DNA of 24,529 bases from CAZXCQ01 sp964639275 (GCA_964639275.1 CAZXCQ010000066.1:1-24529); one strand, 5' to 3'; positions 5,938-13,997 are shown, numbered from the stretch's first letter. Numbers and translations are program-made. The notes: generated by a model from the sequence alone, not told the origin.

Positions 5938-7680
5938 ATGGGCACAATAGAACAATTACAAAGAACCCTATCCCGCATCGACGGGCGGGGATACAAGGCA
6001 TACAAAGACCTGGAGGGTTTCTATGAGTCTGGCAGGTTTTGTATCTATGTCGATCATGTCCAGGGAGATCCCTTTGCCGCCCCCTCAAGGGTGAGGGTGC
6101 GCACGCCATCGAATGAGGCGGATTTCCCCCCCTTTCTCTTTGAGAACAAGGTGAGGCGGATCGCCCTTGAAGACCTTGTGGCACGTCAGATCCGAAAGGC
6201 CATGGGGATTATTTCAAAGAGGGCACAGGGGTCCGGGAAAAGCGGTGTCATGACCATCGACTCAGGGGGGCAGGAGGTCCTTGAACGAACCGCCTGCAGG
6301 GTTACGCCCCAATGGGTGGAGGCACGGATCTATCTTGGCTTGCCTGCTGCCGGCCGAAAAATCCTCGGGCGGCAGGCCGAGATTATGCTCTGTAAGCAGT
6401 TGCCAGAGATCATGGAAAAGGGTCTGCTGTGGCGTCACTATCCCCAGAAAGAGACCGAGGAATTTGTCCTGTGTGTGGAGAATCAGGAATACATCCGCGA
6501 TCGCCTGGAAGAACTGGGGCTGGTCGCCTTTGTGGCGGATGGCTCGGTCCTCCCCCGTGAGAGCGGTAACAGCCAGAGACCCCTTGGCCGTGACAGGACC
6601 GTCTTGTTTAGAGCCCCTGTTTCATTACGCGTGGAGATAGAGGTTCCCAATCCTGTCCGGGGGGGTACGGGAAAAGGTATCAGCGGGATGGGGATCCCCA
6701 GGGGGATAACCCTGATTGTTGGTGGGGGGTACCACGGGAAGTCCACCCTGCTCCAGGCCCTGGAGAGGGGGGTCTATCCCCATATACCCGATGACGGGAG
6801 GGAATATGTGGTTACCTCCAGGGATACCGTAAAGATACGGGCAGAGGATGGTCGCGGGATAACGCGTGTGGATATAAGCCCCTTTATCACCAATCTTCCC
6901 CTGGGTCTGGACACGCATGGCTTCCACACGGACAATGCCAGCGGGAGCACGAGTCAGGCCGCGAATATCATTGAGGCCCTGGAGATGGGCGCACGGCTGC
7001 TTCTTCTGGATGAGGATACATCCGCGACCAACTTCATGGTCCGTGATGTGCGGATGCAGGAACTGGTCCAGAAGGAGTTTGAGCCGATTACCCCTTTTAT
7101 AGAACGCGTCCATGAAATATACGATACATTCGGCGTATCAACAGTCCTGGTTATGGGAGGCTGTGGCGACTATTTCGATGTGGCGGATACGGTCATAATG
7201 ATGAAAGAATACCTGCCCCATGAGGTGACAGCAAAGGCCCGACGGGTGGCCGCAGATCATGTCACTGGCCGTCGTAAGGAAACCGCCCCGTGCCCTGCGT
7301 GGCAGCTGACCCGGACCCCGCGCGCTGAGAGCTTTGACCCTTCAAGAGGGCGAAAGGGGGTAAAGATCGATGCCAAGGGTCTGGACCAGATCATGTTTGG
7401 CACCCATATGATCGATCTGAGGGGGGTGGAACAGCTTGTGGATATCAGTCAGACACGGGCTGTGGGTATGGCCATCTATCTTGCCGCCAAGCGTTTTGTG
7501 GATGGGAGGGTCTCCCTCAAAAGGGTCTTAGAGGAACTGGATCTCTATCTGGATGGAAAAGGGCTGGACCTTCTGGATCCGTTTTGTCGGTCCGGGAGGC
7601 ACCCGGGGAGTTTTGCCCGCCCCCGCAAGTATGAAATCGGCGCAGCCATCAACAGAATGCGTTCAGTTCGATTTGTATAG
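5938..7680 (+). CDS. Predicted ABC-class ATPase of the COG3044 type
   Basis: Soluble 580-residue P-loop ATPase with no membrane segment. The Walker A is GGGYHGKST (262-270), an ABC-like signature lies in NASGSTSQ (333-340), and the Walker B/D-loop is LLLLDEDTSATNF (355-367). The first 240 residues form the family's own N-terminal region (KDLEGFYE, DHVQGDPFAAPSRVRV). The length is normal for this family, which I recognise as the 'predicted ATPase of the ABC class' group. A trypanosome relative, MRB1590, is an RNA-binding factor in mitochondrial RNA editing, so a nucleic-acid role is conceivable, but the bacterial function is unknown. The start ATG has CGGAG about 8 bases upstream. It is a single gene, convergent with the symporter gene. 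Confidence 0.85.
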   Translation: MGTIEQLQRTLSRIDGRGYKAYKDLEGFYESGRFCIYVDHVQGDPFAAPSRVRVRTPSNEADFPPFLFENKVRRIALEDLVARQIRKAMGIISKRAQGSGKSGVMTIDSGGQEVLERTACRVTPQWVEARIYLGLPAAGRKILGRQAEIMLCKQLPEIMEKGLLWRHYPQKETEEFVLCVENQEYIRDRLEELGLVAFVADGSVLPRESGNSQRPLGRDRTVLFRAPVSLRVEIEVPNPVRGGTGKGISGMGIPRGITLIVGGGYHGKSTLLQALERGVYPHIPDDGREYVVTSRDTVKIRAEDGRGITRVDISPFITNLPLGLDTHGFHTDNASGSTSQAANIIEALEMGARLLLLDEDTSATNFMVRDVRMQELVQKEFEPITPFIERVHEIYDTFGVSTVLVMGGCGDYFDVADTVIMMKEYLPHEVTAKARRVAADHVTGRRKETAPCPAWQLTRTPRAESFDPSRGRKGVKIDAKGLDQIMFGTHMIDLRGVEQLVDISQTRAVGMAIYLAAKRFVDGRVSLKRVLEELDLYLDGKGLDLLDPFCRSGRHPGSFARPRKYEIGAAINRMRSVRFV

Positions 7681-7701
7681 GCGTATCCCCCTGGCCCCGG
7701 C

Positions 7702-7720
7702 AGTCTCTTTTCAGGAGACT
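7702..7720. terminator. Hairpin between convergent genes
   Basis: AGTCTC (7702-7707) pairs with GAGACT (7715-7720) around a 7-base loop in the 50-base gap between two converging genes. There is no strong T-run on either side, so intrinsic termination is uncertain. Confidence 0.4.
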
Positions 7721-7730
7721 ATTTGGCCCC

Positions 7731-9233
7731 TTATCTGCTTTTCTCCCCTTTTGCGGTGGACGCAAGGAGAGCCAGGCCGAAACCCACGACCAAAAGGGTG
7801 ATGGTGCCGATGACACCGATCATCCGGGTATGCCAGGCACACTCGATCCACTTCCAGCCCTCAGGGAGGTTTCGCGCGAATGTTGCCCAGGCAATACTCA
7901 TTACGCTGGCGATGACCGCAACGATTGCCTGCCAGCGCCTTACCCACCGAAAAGACAGGCCCAGGAGAAATAGACCGATTACGCCGCCTCCGGCTATGCC
8001 TGCAAGCTGCCAACCCGTCTCAAGTGCGGTCTGGACCCGGGTCATTGCCAGACCGGTCGCGGTGCCCAGGATGCCCCAAATCACGGAATAGACCCTGAGC
8101 ATCTTGATATTCTGTTTGTCAGGGGCGTCCTTGTTCACATACTTGTTGTAGAAATCGAGTAAGGTGAGGGTAGAGACGCAATTGAGGGATGAATCGATAC
8201 TGCTCATGGCAGCGGCAAATATGGCCGCGACGAGCAACCCGCGGAGCCCGGCAGGGAAGTGGGTTGCGATAAAGAAGGGGAATATCTTGTCCCCCATGAG
8301 CTCTCCCTGGAGATGAGCCGGGAGCGCCTGGGGGTAAACCGTGTAATAGGCATAGAGGGCCGTGCCTATGAAAAGGAAGAGGGCAGATATGGGGATATAG
8401 GCGAGGGCTGCCATCCACACCGAGCGAGAAGCATCTTTGATAGAGGGTGTTGTCTGGTAGCGTTGCACATAGTTTTGGTCAACCCCGAAGTTTCTGAGGT
8501 TTTCCATTATACCATACAGGACCACAACCCAGGCGGTGGGTGCCACCAGGTCAAACCGCCAGCTTCCGAGGGAGAACTTATGATGTTCAGAGGCGATGGC
8601 AAATATCTGTCCCGGACCTTCGGGCATCCCCACGGACAGGATGATTATGGAGATAGCCGCACCCCCGAAGAGGATGATCACCTGGACCACATCTGTCCAG
8701 ACCACCGCCTCGATACCCCCGAGCACCGTGTAGAATATTACCCCGACACCCGTTACAACTATGATCGTGGAATAAGACCACCCGGTAAGGTGGTGCAAGA
8801 CCAGAGACACCAGAAACAATATCATACCGATTCGGGCCAGCGAGCCCAGCATAAAGCTGATACTGCCATAGATGCGAGCCCATCCCCCAAAACGCTGCTC
8901 CAGATATTCGTATGCAGATACCTTAACCCTTGTCCTGTAAAGGGGTACGAAGTAAAGTGTGGCCACAGCCGCGGCGATTGGGAGTGTCAGTGAGAATATG
9001 AATACATCCCAGTTAAAATTGTAGGCCTGGCCGGGATAGGCCAGAAAGGTGATGCTGCTGACAAAGGTGCCCAGGATGGAGAGTCCAACGGCCCAACCGG
9101 GGAGCCTCCCCAGGGCGACCATAAAACCCATTGAGGTATTGCTCCTCTTGCGAAAATAGGATCCAAAAAGTATAACAGCCAGGAAATAGGAGACCAGGAT
9201 CAACTTGTCTGCGAGAAAAAGCCGGGTTTCCAT
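7731..9233 (-). CDS. Sodium:solute symporter (SSS/SLC5 family)
   Basis: Inner-membrane transporter of 500 residues that should use the sodium gradient to import a small solute. It has about 13 hydrophobic segments, the first near residues 8-25. Typical SSS pieces are GRLPGWAVGLSILGTFVSSITFL in the TM2 area (about 43-66), SAYEYLEQRFGG, the LGGIEAVVWTDVVQ motif, and AAIFAAAMSSIDSSLN, whose serines match the conserved Na2-site region. The ATG at 9233 has TGAGGT just upstream; the longer frame starts with TTG at 9254 and is less likely. The neighbours give no hint of the substrate; sialic acid, proline, sugar and carboxylate transporters share these features. The C-terminus is short and charged. 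Confidence 0.88.
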   Translation of the reverse strand: METRLFLADKLILVSYFLAVILFGSYFRKRSNTSMGFMVALGRLPGWAVGLSILGTFVSSITFLAYPGQAYNFNWDVFIFSLTLPIAAAVATLYFVPLYRTRVKVSAYEYLEQRFGGWARIYGSISFMLGSLARIGMILFLVSLVLHHLTGWSYSTIIVVTGVGVIFYTVLGGIEAVVWTDVVQVIILFGGAAISIIILSVGMPEGPGQIFAIASEHHKFSLGSWRFDLVAPTAWVVVLYGIMENLRNFGVDQNYVQRYQTTPSIKDASRSVWMAALAYIPISALFLFIGTALYAYYTVYPQALPAHLQGELMGDKIFPFFIATHFPAGLRGLLVAAIFAAAMSSIDSSLNCVSTLTLLDFYNKYVNKDAPDKQNIKMLRVYSVIWGILGTATGLAMTRVQTALETGWQLAGIAGGGVIGLFLLGLSFRWVRRWQAIVAVIASVMSIAWATFARNLPEGWKWIECAWHTRMIGVIGTITLLVVGFGLALLASTAKGEKSR

Positions 9234-9403
9234 ATCAAACCTCAATTGGCTCAATCAGAGGCGGGAGTTGCAAATTACCCCCGGATGGGGTGTGGCACCA
9301 AAGGGCGAACCGGCGCCGAATCTAACCCATGCCCCCCTTTGAGTCAATGGGCAAGACCAAATGGCTTCTCAAAAAGTGGGCCCCATTTCACTTGTTTGTC
9401 AAA
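9234..9403. other. Upstream region of the symporter gene with a family 1-like relic
   Basis: No gene is seen. At 9365-9375 the sequence CTTCTCAAAAA followed by GTGGGCCCC resembles the family 1 end with its first bases altered, suggesting an older, decayed copy. The rest shows no clear promoter. Confidence 0.35.
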
Positions 9404-9411
9404 GCTGAACG

Positions 9412-9513
9412 GTAACATCTCAAAAAACAGGGGGGAAGGTGAGGCATGTGGAAGAAAAAAAGACCCCCATGCCACACCACAATCGATTTGTCCCCGAGTT
9501 TTTGAGAAGTTAC
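9412..9513 (-). mobile_element. Family 1 palindromic MITE, copy B
   Basis: A 102-bp element flanked by the exact 8-bp repeat GCTGAACG (9404-9411 and 9514-9521). Read on the minus strand, both arms match copy A at 184-283 with only a few changes. The 19-base loop (9449-9467) does not: it keeps the plus-strand sequence of copy A, so it is inverted relative to the arms. It forms a long hairpin and has no coding content. It landed beside GGTTAC, which resembles a family 3 end. Confidence 0.85.
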
Positions 9514-9533
9514 GCTGAACGGTTACAGAAAGG

Positions 9534-9626
9534 GTAACATTTTAGCTGTTTGAAACCCGGGGTATGGGGATTCCGAACCCCCATACCCCTCTCCAAGTGC
9601 CAATTTTCAGAAAGCTAAATTGATAC
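9534..9626 (-). mobile_element. Family 2 MITE, copy 2
   Basis: A 93-bp element with ends GTAACATTTTAGCT and AGCTAAATTGATAC. It is flanked by the exact 8-bp repeat CAGAAAGG (9526-9533 and 9627-9634). A strong central hairpin pairs GGGGTATGGGG with CCCCATACCCC. It is in the opposite orientation to copies 1 and 3. It ends 15 bases before the glycosyltransferase-like gene, so it occupies that gene's leader and lies just upstream of its ribosome site. Confidence 0.85.
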
Positions 9627-9641
9627 CAGAAAGGCAACTCT

Positions 9642-10739
9642 ATGGGTAGATTCAAAAGGAAAGGCCGTCGAATTGCCTATTTTGTTTCCCCCCACGGTTT
9701 TGGCCACGCGGCCAGGGCCTCGGGGGTAATGGCCGCCTTGCACAGGATCGATCCATCGATCCAGTTTGAGATCTTTACAAAAGTGCCCCAATGGTTTTTT
9801 GAGGATTCCCTTGCCGGGCCTTTTGGTTACCACTCCCTGCTGACCGATATCGGACTTGTGCAAGAGGGCCCACTGCATGCGGATCTGGCAAAGACGGTCG
9901 AACAATTGAGCCACTTCCTGCCATTCAGTCGATCCCACATCAGGGAGCTGGCTCATGAGATAAGAAGATCCAGATGTCACCTTGTTGTCTGCGATATCTC
10001 CCCCATGGGAATAGCCGTTGCTCAAGAGACGGGGGTGCCTTCTATATTGGTTGAAAATTTTACCTGGGATTGGGTCTATCAGGAATACGTCGGCTCTGAT
10101 GGGAGATTGGGGCGTCATATCGCCTATCTAAAGGCCCTTTTTGATAAATCGGATTATCATGTGCAAACAGAGCCTGTCTGCCGGCACAGCAAAAAGGCCA
10201 ACCTTACAACCCTGCCTGTCAGCCGGGGCATCCGCTCTTCTCCTGAAGGGATTCGAAGACGATTGGGTGTACCTCCCGGCAGCAGGCTTGTGACCATTAC
10301 CATGGGAGGCATACCGGAGCAGAATAATTTCTTGAAACAGCTGGCGGTTCATGAGGATATATGCCTTGTGATCCCCGGTGGGAGTCAGTCAAAGGAAATC
10401 CTTGACAACCTGATTCTCCTGCCGCACCAGTCGGGATTTTTCCATCCCGACCTGATAAATGCCAGTGATGCAGTGGTGGGCAAGGTGGGGTATAGCACCC
10501 TTGCCGAGGTCTATCATGGAGGTGTCCCCTTTGGTTACATCAAGAGGCCACACTTTCAGGAATCAGAGATCCTGGCCGCCTATATCCAGGATCACATGAT
10601 CGGCATTGCCATTGACGAGAGGGAGTTTCAAGAAGGCACCTGGGTATCCCACCTTCCAGGGCTCCTTGCCTTTTCCCGAATACCGAGAAAAGGTCCGAAC
10701 GGGGCTGAACAGATAGCCCATTTCCTATACGGGCTCTAG
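9642..10739 (+). CDS. GT-B-fold protein resembling the arabinokinase N-terminal domain
   Basis: Soluble 365-residue protein. The N-terminus IAYFVSPHGFGHAARA (11-26), the middle CDISPMGIAVAQETGVPS followed by VENFTWDWVYQEYV, and the C-terminal HPDLINASDAVVGKVGYSTL followed by VPFGYIKRPHFQE all resemble, from memory, the N-terminal half of plant L-arabinokinase (GHGFGHATR, NFSWDFIYAEY, SDCMLGKIGYGT). They also follow the general glycosyltransferase family 28/MurG GT-B pattern. The GHMP kinase half of arabinokinase is absent. It may transfer or recognise a sugar nucleotide; acceptor and donor are unknown. The start ATG follows a weak AAAGG ribosome site made partly by the target duplication of the upstream element. 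It is a single gene with no functional neighbour. Confidence 0.7.
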   Translation: MGRFKRKGRRIAYFVSPHGFGHAARASGVMAALHRIDPSIQFEIFTKVPQWFFEDSLAGPFGYHSLLTDIGLVQEGPLHADLAKTVEQLSHFLPFSRSHIRELAHEIRRSRCHLVVCDISPMGIAVAQETGVPSILVENFTWDWVYQEYVGSDGRLGRHIAYLKALFDKSDYHVQTEPVCRHSKKANLTTLPVSRGIRSSPEGIRRRLGVPPGSRLVTITMGGIPEQNNFLKQLAVHEDICLVIPGGSQSKEILDNLILLPHQSGFFHPDLINASDAVVGKVGYSTLAEVYHGGVPFGYIKRPHFQESEILAAYIQDHMIGIAIDEREFQEGTWVSHLPGLLAFSRIPRKGPNGAEQIAHFLYGL

Positions 10740-11082
10740 GGCTCCTGAATATCAGAGATTCCGAGGGCAGTCATGTGCCGCTTCCTGGGGAGGTTATTTG
10801 TGTCTTTTTGAGGCCTTTTTGTGGGGCTTAGTGCTTCGATTCGCAAATACCAAAACGTATTTTGATAACTATAACCTGTGCAGTTGCTCACTCAGCACTT
10901 AGTCCCGAGTGAATAAATACGTGATCGAATTTATGAATCGAGGGACTTAGGTTTGCAAATTTTGAAGGTGTATAGTATAAGAGATATCTGACTACAAATA
11001 GGTTGTAGAGATCCCAAGACGTTTGGTTAGTTGGAAGAATTTTGACTGTCCAGGTATTTTTTGAGACTGAGGAGAAGATATT
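10740..11082. other. Structured non-coding region before the receiver gene
   Basis: No gene is supported. The region is rich in hairpins. AAATAC/GTATTT lies at 10845-10862. A larger imperfect palindrome runs from CTTAGTCCC (10898-10906) to GGGACTTAG (10942-10950), with ATAAAT (10913-10918) and ATTTAT (10929-10934) inside. The words TTAGTGC/GCACTTAG and GCAAAT recur around it. It resembles another palindromic repeat, but no second copy is present in the window to prove it. Confidence 0.45.
10953..10981 (+). promoter_or_regulatory. Candidate sigma70-type promoter of the receiver gene
   Basis: TTGCAA (10953-10958), a 17-base spacer and TATAAG (10976-10981) are close to consensus. The site lies directly after the palindrome at 10898-10950, about 100 bases before the ATG at 11083. 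The -35 box overlaps the edge of that hairpin region, which could bring regulation. Confidence 0.5.
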
Positions 11083-11451
11083 ATGGCGAAGATTCTGGTT
11101 GTGGATGATGAAGAACATATCCGCTACCTCTATTCAGAGGAGCTGAGCGAGGCAGGTTATGAGGTGATTACCGCGGATAGCGGGCATAAACTCCTGGAAA
11201 GGATAGAGGATGAGAAACCCGATCTGGTTCTCCTGGATATCAAGATGGTCGATTACAATGGCCTGGATCTGTTACAGGACATACGAAACAAATTCTACGA
11301 CCTCCCCGTCGTGCTCTGCACGGCCTATGACACCTTCAAGGAGGATGTGAAATCCATTGCTGCGGATTTCTATGTCATCAAGTCCTTTGATCTGACTGAG
11401 CTCAAGAACAAGATAGACATGGCACTGAAGGCTGTGGGGCCGCCCGAGTAG
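11083..11451 (+). CDS. Stand-alone response-regulator receiver protein (CheY-like)
   Basis: A 122-residue protein that is a receiver domain only. The acidic pair Asp8-Asp9, the phosphorylated Asp52 in LLDIKM, Thr80 in CTAYD and Lys100 in YVIKSF are all in place, so it should be phosphorylated by a histidine kinase. There is no output domain, so it acts through protein contacts, as in chemotaxis or a phosphorelay. GAGGAGA lies 8 bases before the ATG. No kinase gene is nearby, so it is an orphan. The motif YVIKSFDLTELKNKI shows the usual helix 5 after the lysine, though the usual proline after Lys100 is replaced by serine. Confidence 0.92.
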   Translation: MAKILVVDDEEHIRYLYSEELSEAGYEVITADSGHKLLERIEDEKPDLVLLDIKMVDYNGLDLLQDIRNKFYDLPVVLCTAYDTFKEDVKSIAADFYVIKSFDLTELKNKIDMALKAVGPPE

Positions 11452-11551
11452 ATCACAGAAGGCCCGTCATCCTTCTCCTTGATCCGGCTCAGAAAGCGGG
11501 AACCGCCAGGAGTCCGGACAAATCCTTTTGGCAGGCCATGATCAACCCGAA

Positions 11552-12022
11552 TTACTTATGGTACTTTTCATTGTTAATGATCGTAAAGGCCCTGAAGAGC
11601 TGTTCCAGGAGAAAGAGGCGGCTCATTTCGTGTGTCAGGGTGAATCGAGAGAGGGAGAGAATTTCATCGGCATTATTTAATATTTCTGATGACAGACCCA
11701 GCGGCCCCCCGACAACAAAGGCGAGCCGTTCATAGGTGACCGACAACCCCTGAATCCTTTCGGCAAACCCCTCTGAATTATAACCCCTCCCAGTTCTATC
11801 CAGGGCAATGACATAGTCCCGGGAAAGGAGCCTCCTGGATATGGACTTCCCCTCCATGGCGAGGACCCTGGAAGCAGGGCTGCCTTTTGTTATCTTTGCG
11901 GGTTTTACCTCCACCCACTCGATGTGGGCATATCTCTTGAGACGGTCTCGGTAGAATGATTCACCTGCCTTAAGAAAGGGTGAGCGGGTTCTGTCAACAA
12001 CAATTACTCTGAGCTTAACCAT
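11552..12022 (-). CDS. rlmH: RlmH, 23S rRNA pseudouridine-1915 N3-methyltransferase
   Basis: SPOUT-class methyltransferase of 156 residues that methylates pseudouridine 1915 in helix 69 of 23S rRNA, using SAM. The C-terminal knot is typical: VIALDRTGRG (71-80), FVVGGPLGL (102-110), and the ending LTHEMSRLFLLEQLFRAFTI with terminal YHK. The length matches the usual 155-160 residues. The ATG at 12022 lies 2 bases after the stop of the phosphatase gene, so translation is probably coupled; an in-frame extension upstream would only repeat the phosphatase region in another frame. It is the last gene of a three-gene operon and converges with the receiver gene. Confidence 0.93.
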   Translation of the reverse strand: MVKLRVIVVDRTRSPFLKAGESFYRDRLKRYAHIEWVEVKPAKITKGSPASRVLAMEGKSISRRLLSRDYVIALDRTGRGYNSEGFAERIQGLSVTYERLAFVVGGPLGLSSEILNNADEILSLSRFTLTHEMSRLFLLEQLFRAFTIINNEKYHK

Positions 12023-12024
12023 CC

Positions 12025-12495
12025 TTACCCGTAAGGCCTGTTTGCGATGAGCTTCTTGGCGAGCGACCTTATCGCCAATGTGATTTGGGACTGAGAGAGA
12101 CGGTAGTGAAAGGGAGATCTCCCAAAGGGGTCGGGGATATCGTCTGCGAACTGGCCACCTGATATATATTTGCTGAGGAGTTCCACCTTGGTCTTTGCCT
12201 CTGGCCACAGATTCTGGATTCTGGCGATATGGTATTTTTCCATGACCAGGATAAGGTCAGCCCAGTCCACATCCTCCTCTGTAATCTGCCTGGACTTGTG
12301 ACCTGCTGCGGAAATTCCCAGTTTTGTCAGGTAACTGACCATCTGGGGATCGGGGGGACTCCCGGGAAAGGCAGACAGACCGGCAGACAAGATGGAGAAC
12401 TCGTCCTTGTTGGGATGCCCGATTTCATTTTTGAGAAGCCTTTCAGCCAGAAAGCTACGGCTCACATTTCCATCACATACAAAGAGGATATTCAT
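12025..12495 (-). CDS. Low-molecular-weight protein tyrosine phosphatase family
   Basis: Cytosolic 156-residue protein with the signature loop CDGNVSRS at residues 7-14: nucleophile Cys7, phosphate-binding Arg13 and Ser14. The general acid Asp122 sits in IPDPFG. This set defines the LMW-PTP/arsenate reductase family. The DPFG ending and the lack of extra redox cysteines near the C-terminus favour a phosphatase over an ArsC-type arsenate reductase. Substrates could be tyrosine-phosphorylated proteins or protein-arginine phosphate; none can be named from context. The start ATG overlaps the stop of the threonine synthase gene (ATGA), and rlmH follows after 2 bases. Confidence 0.88.
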   Translation of the reverse strand: MNILFVCDGNVSRSFLAERLLKNEIGHPNKDEFSILSAGLSAFPGSPPDPQMVSYLTKLGISAAGHKSRQITEEDVDWADLILVMEKYHIARIQNLWPEAKTKVELLSKYISGGQFADDIPDPFGRSPFHYRLSQSQITLAIRSLAKKLIANRPYG

Positions 12496-13997
12496 CTGTT
12501 CTTTTTGAGATCAAGTATCCTTGCGATCTCGGCTGTCATTTTACTGATAAACACGCCCATTTCTTCGGCTGAGAGAGGCTCCCCTGACAAAGGATACCGG
12601 GACAGGCCTTTGGGGTGGAGCTGGATGGGTACATTTGTCAGCTCTGGCCTGGGGATGACATCAAATTCCGGGCCGAAGGTATTATTAAAATACATATCCT
12701 GAAAGATCGAGAACTTAAGGACATGGGCGGTGGAGTCCAAAATCCCCACCTCGGGTGACCTGACATATCCTGCCTCAACCGCCCTTTGGAGACCTGCCAA
12801 TGACTCCCCCCCCTGGGTGCAGGCGATATTGCCATTCCTGTTGGCCACAACCATGGCATCCATTATCTCCTGCTCACTTACCTGCACCACAAATATCCTT
12901 CTCTCCCCGGCTGTCTGGTCATATTGCCTGACGAGCTCGATAACCCTGGGCATGGATACCGGGTTGCCGATCATGGCGGCCTGGGCAACACTGGGCCTGA
13001 CAGTGACGGGCACAAACTTTTTCCCAGGGGTGTCTTTTTCCAGGTAATAACGATACACCGGATCTGCATGTCCTGATTGCACACCGACAATCTTGGGTAA
13101 ACGATCTATCACACGTGATTGATAAAACTTGAGAAAACCGCTTATTACCGCGGTGATATTTCCGGCATTCCCTATCGGGACCACAACGGTCTTGTCTCCT
13201 ACCTCATAGTCAAAGTCCTGGGCAATCTCAAATGAAAAGGACTCCTGCCCCAGGATACGCCAGCTATTCTTTGAATTGAGGAGGGCAACGTTGTAATTTT
13301 CGGCAAGGGATTCAACCACCTTCATACAATCGTCAAACACCCCCGGCATCTCAAGGACCTTGGCCCCGCTCCCCAGGGGCTGGGATAGCTGTTGTGGCGT
13401 CACCTTTGCCTGGGGCAAGAGCACGGCAGATCTTATGAAATCCTCGAGGTACGACGCATACAAGGCTGCTGAGGCTGAGGTATCGCCGGTGGAGGCACAT
13501 ATGGCCAAAATGTTGCTCATGCCCTGATTTTTTGCCAGGTAGTTGATATAGCTGAGCGCACAGGCCATGCCCCTGTCCTTAAAAGAGGCGCTGGGGTTCA
13601 GGCCGTCATTCTTGAAATAGAAATCAAGGCCGACCATCTCCTTTAGCCTGCTATTTGCCTCAACCAGGGGAGTATGCCCTTCTCCCAACCAGATAATTCG
13701 ATCGAGGGGGATGATCGGGGCAATAAATTCGTAGTAGCGGAAGATCCCTTTGATGGCCTTGTGGTTCAACATCTTCCGATAATCAAATATCTTCCGCCAT
13801 TTGTCTCCTCCCACCTCATCGATAAGGTGCTTGTTCTTGTTGTGCAGAAGAAGCACGCTACCGCATTCAGGGCAGGTATAAAGGAGGCGGGCAATATCAA
13901 ATTCCCCGCTGCAGCCGAGGCATCTGTAAACCATGAGCCCTCGAGGTTCGGGGACCAGATAAGGCCGGATATCTTCTGGAAATTGATCGATCTTCAC
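12492..13997 (-). CDS. thrC: Threonine synthase (PLP-dependent)
   Basis: Enzyme of 501 residues that converts O-phosphohomoserine to threonine, the last step of threonine synthesis. An N-terminal zinc-ribbon-like part has CLGC and CPEC (Cys 26, 29, 42, 45). The PLP lysine is Lys140 in SASFKDRG, and PIGNAGNITA is the phosphate-binding loop of fold-type II enzymes. WLGEGHTPLV before the lysine is typical of the family. I choose GTG at 13997, which has GAGGA 6 bases upstream; a longer frame begins at TTG 14039 with no good ribosome site. Other fold II enzymes such as cysteate synthase are close relatives, so a small doubt remains. It is the first gene of an operon with the phosphatase and rlmH. 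Confidence 0.88.
   Translation of the reverse strand: MKIDQFPEDIRPYLVPEPRGLMVYRCLGCSGEFDIARLLYTCPECGSVLLLHNKNKHLIDEVGGDKWRKIFDYRKMLNHKAIKGIFRYYEFIAPIIPLDRIIWLGEGHTPLVEANSRLKEMVGLDFYFKNDGLNPSASFKDRGMACALSYINYLAKNQGMSNILAICASTGDTSASAALYASYLEDFIRSAVLLPQAKVTPQQLSQPLGSGAKVLEMPGVFDDCMKVVESLAENYNVALLNSKNSWRILGQESFSFEIAQDFDYEVGDKTVVVPIGNAGNITAVISGFLKFYQSRVIDRLPKIVGVQSGHADPVYRYYLEKDTPGKKFVPVTVRPSVAQAAMIGNPVSMPRVIELVRQYDQTAGERRIFVVQVSEQEIMDAMVVANRNGNIACTQGGESLAGLQRAVEAGYVRSPEVGILDSTAHVLKFSIFQDMYFNNTFGPEFDVIPRPELTNVPIQLHPKGLSRYPLSGEPLSAEEMGVFISKMTAEIARILDLKKNR

Noticed and set aside
8259..8993. 244-codon plus-strand open frame inside the symporter gene
   Set aside because: It is a shadow frame; the minus-strand symporter explains the region through its full family motifs.
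10888..11118. 76-codon minus-strand open frame overlapping the receiver start
   Set aside because: It lies in a hairpin-rich AT-rich region, overlaps a certain gene and has no recognisable features.
12025..12495. Arsenate reductase ArsC
   Set aside because: The CX5R loop is shared, but no other ars gene is nearby and the C-terminal redox cysteine pair is absent.
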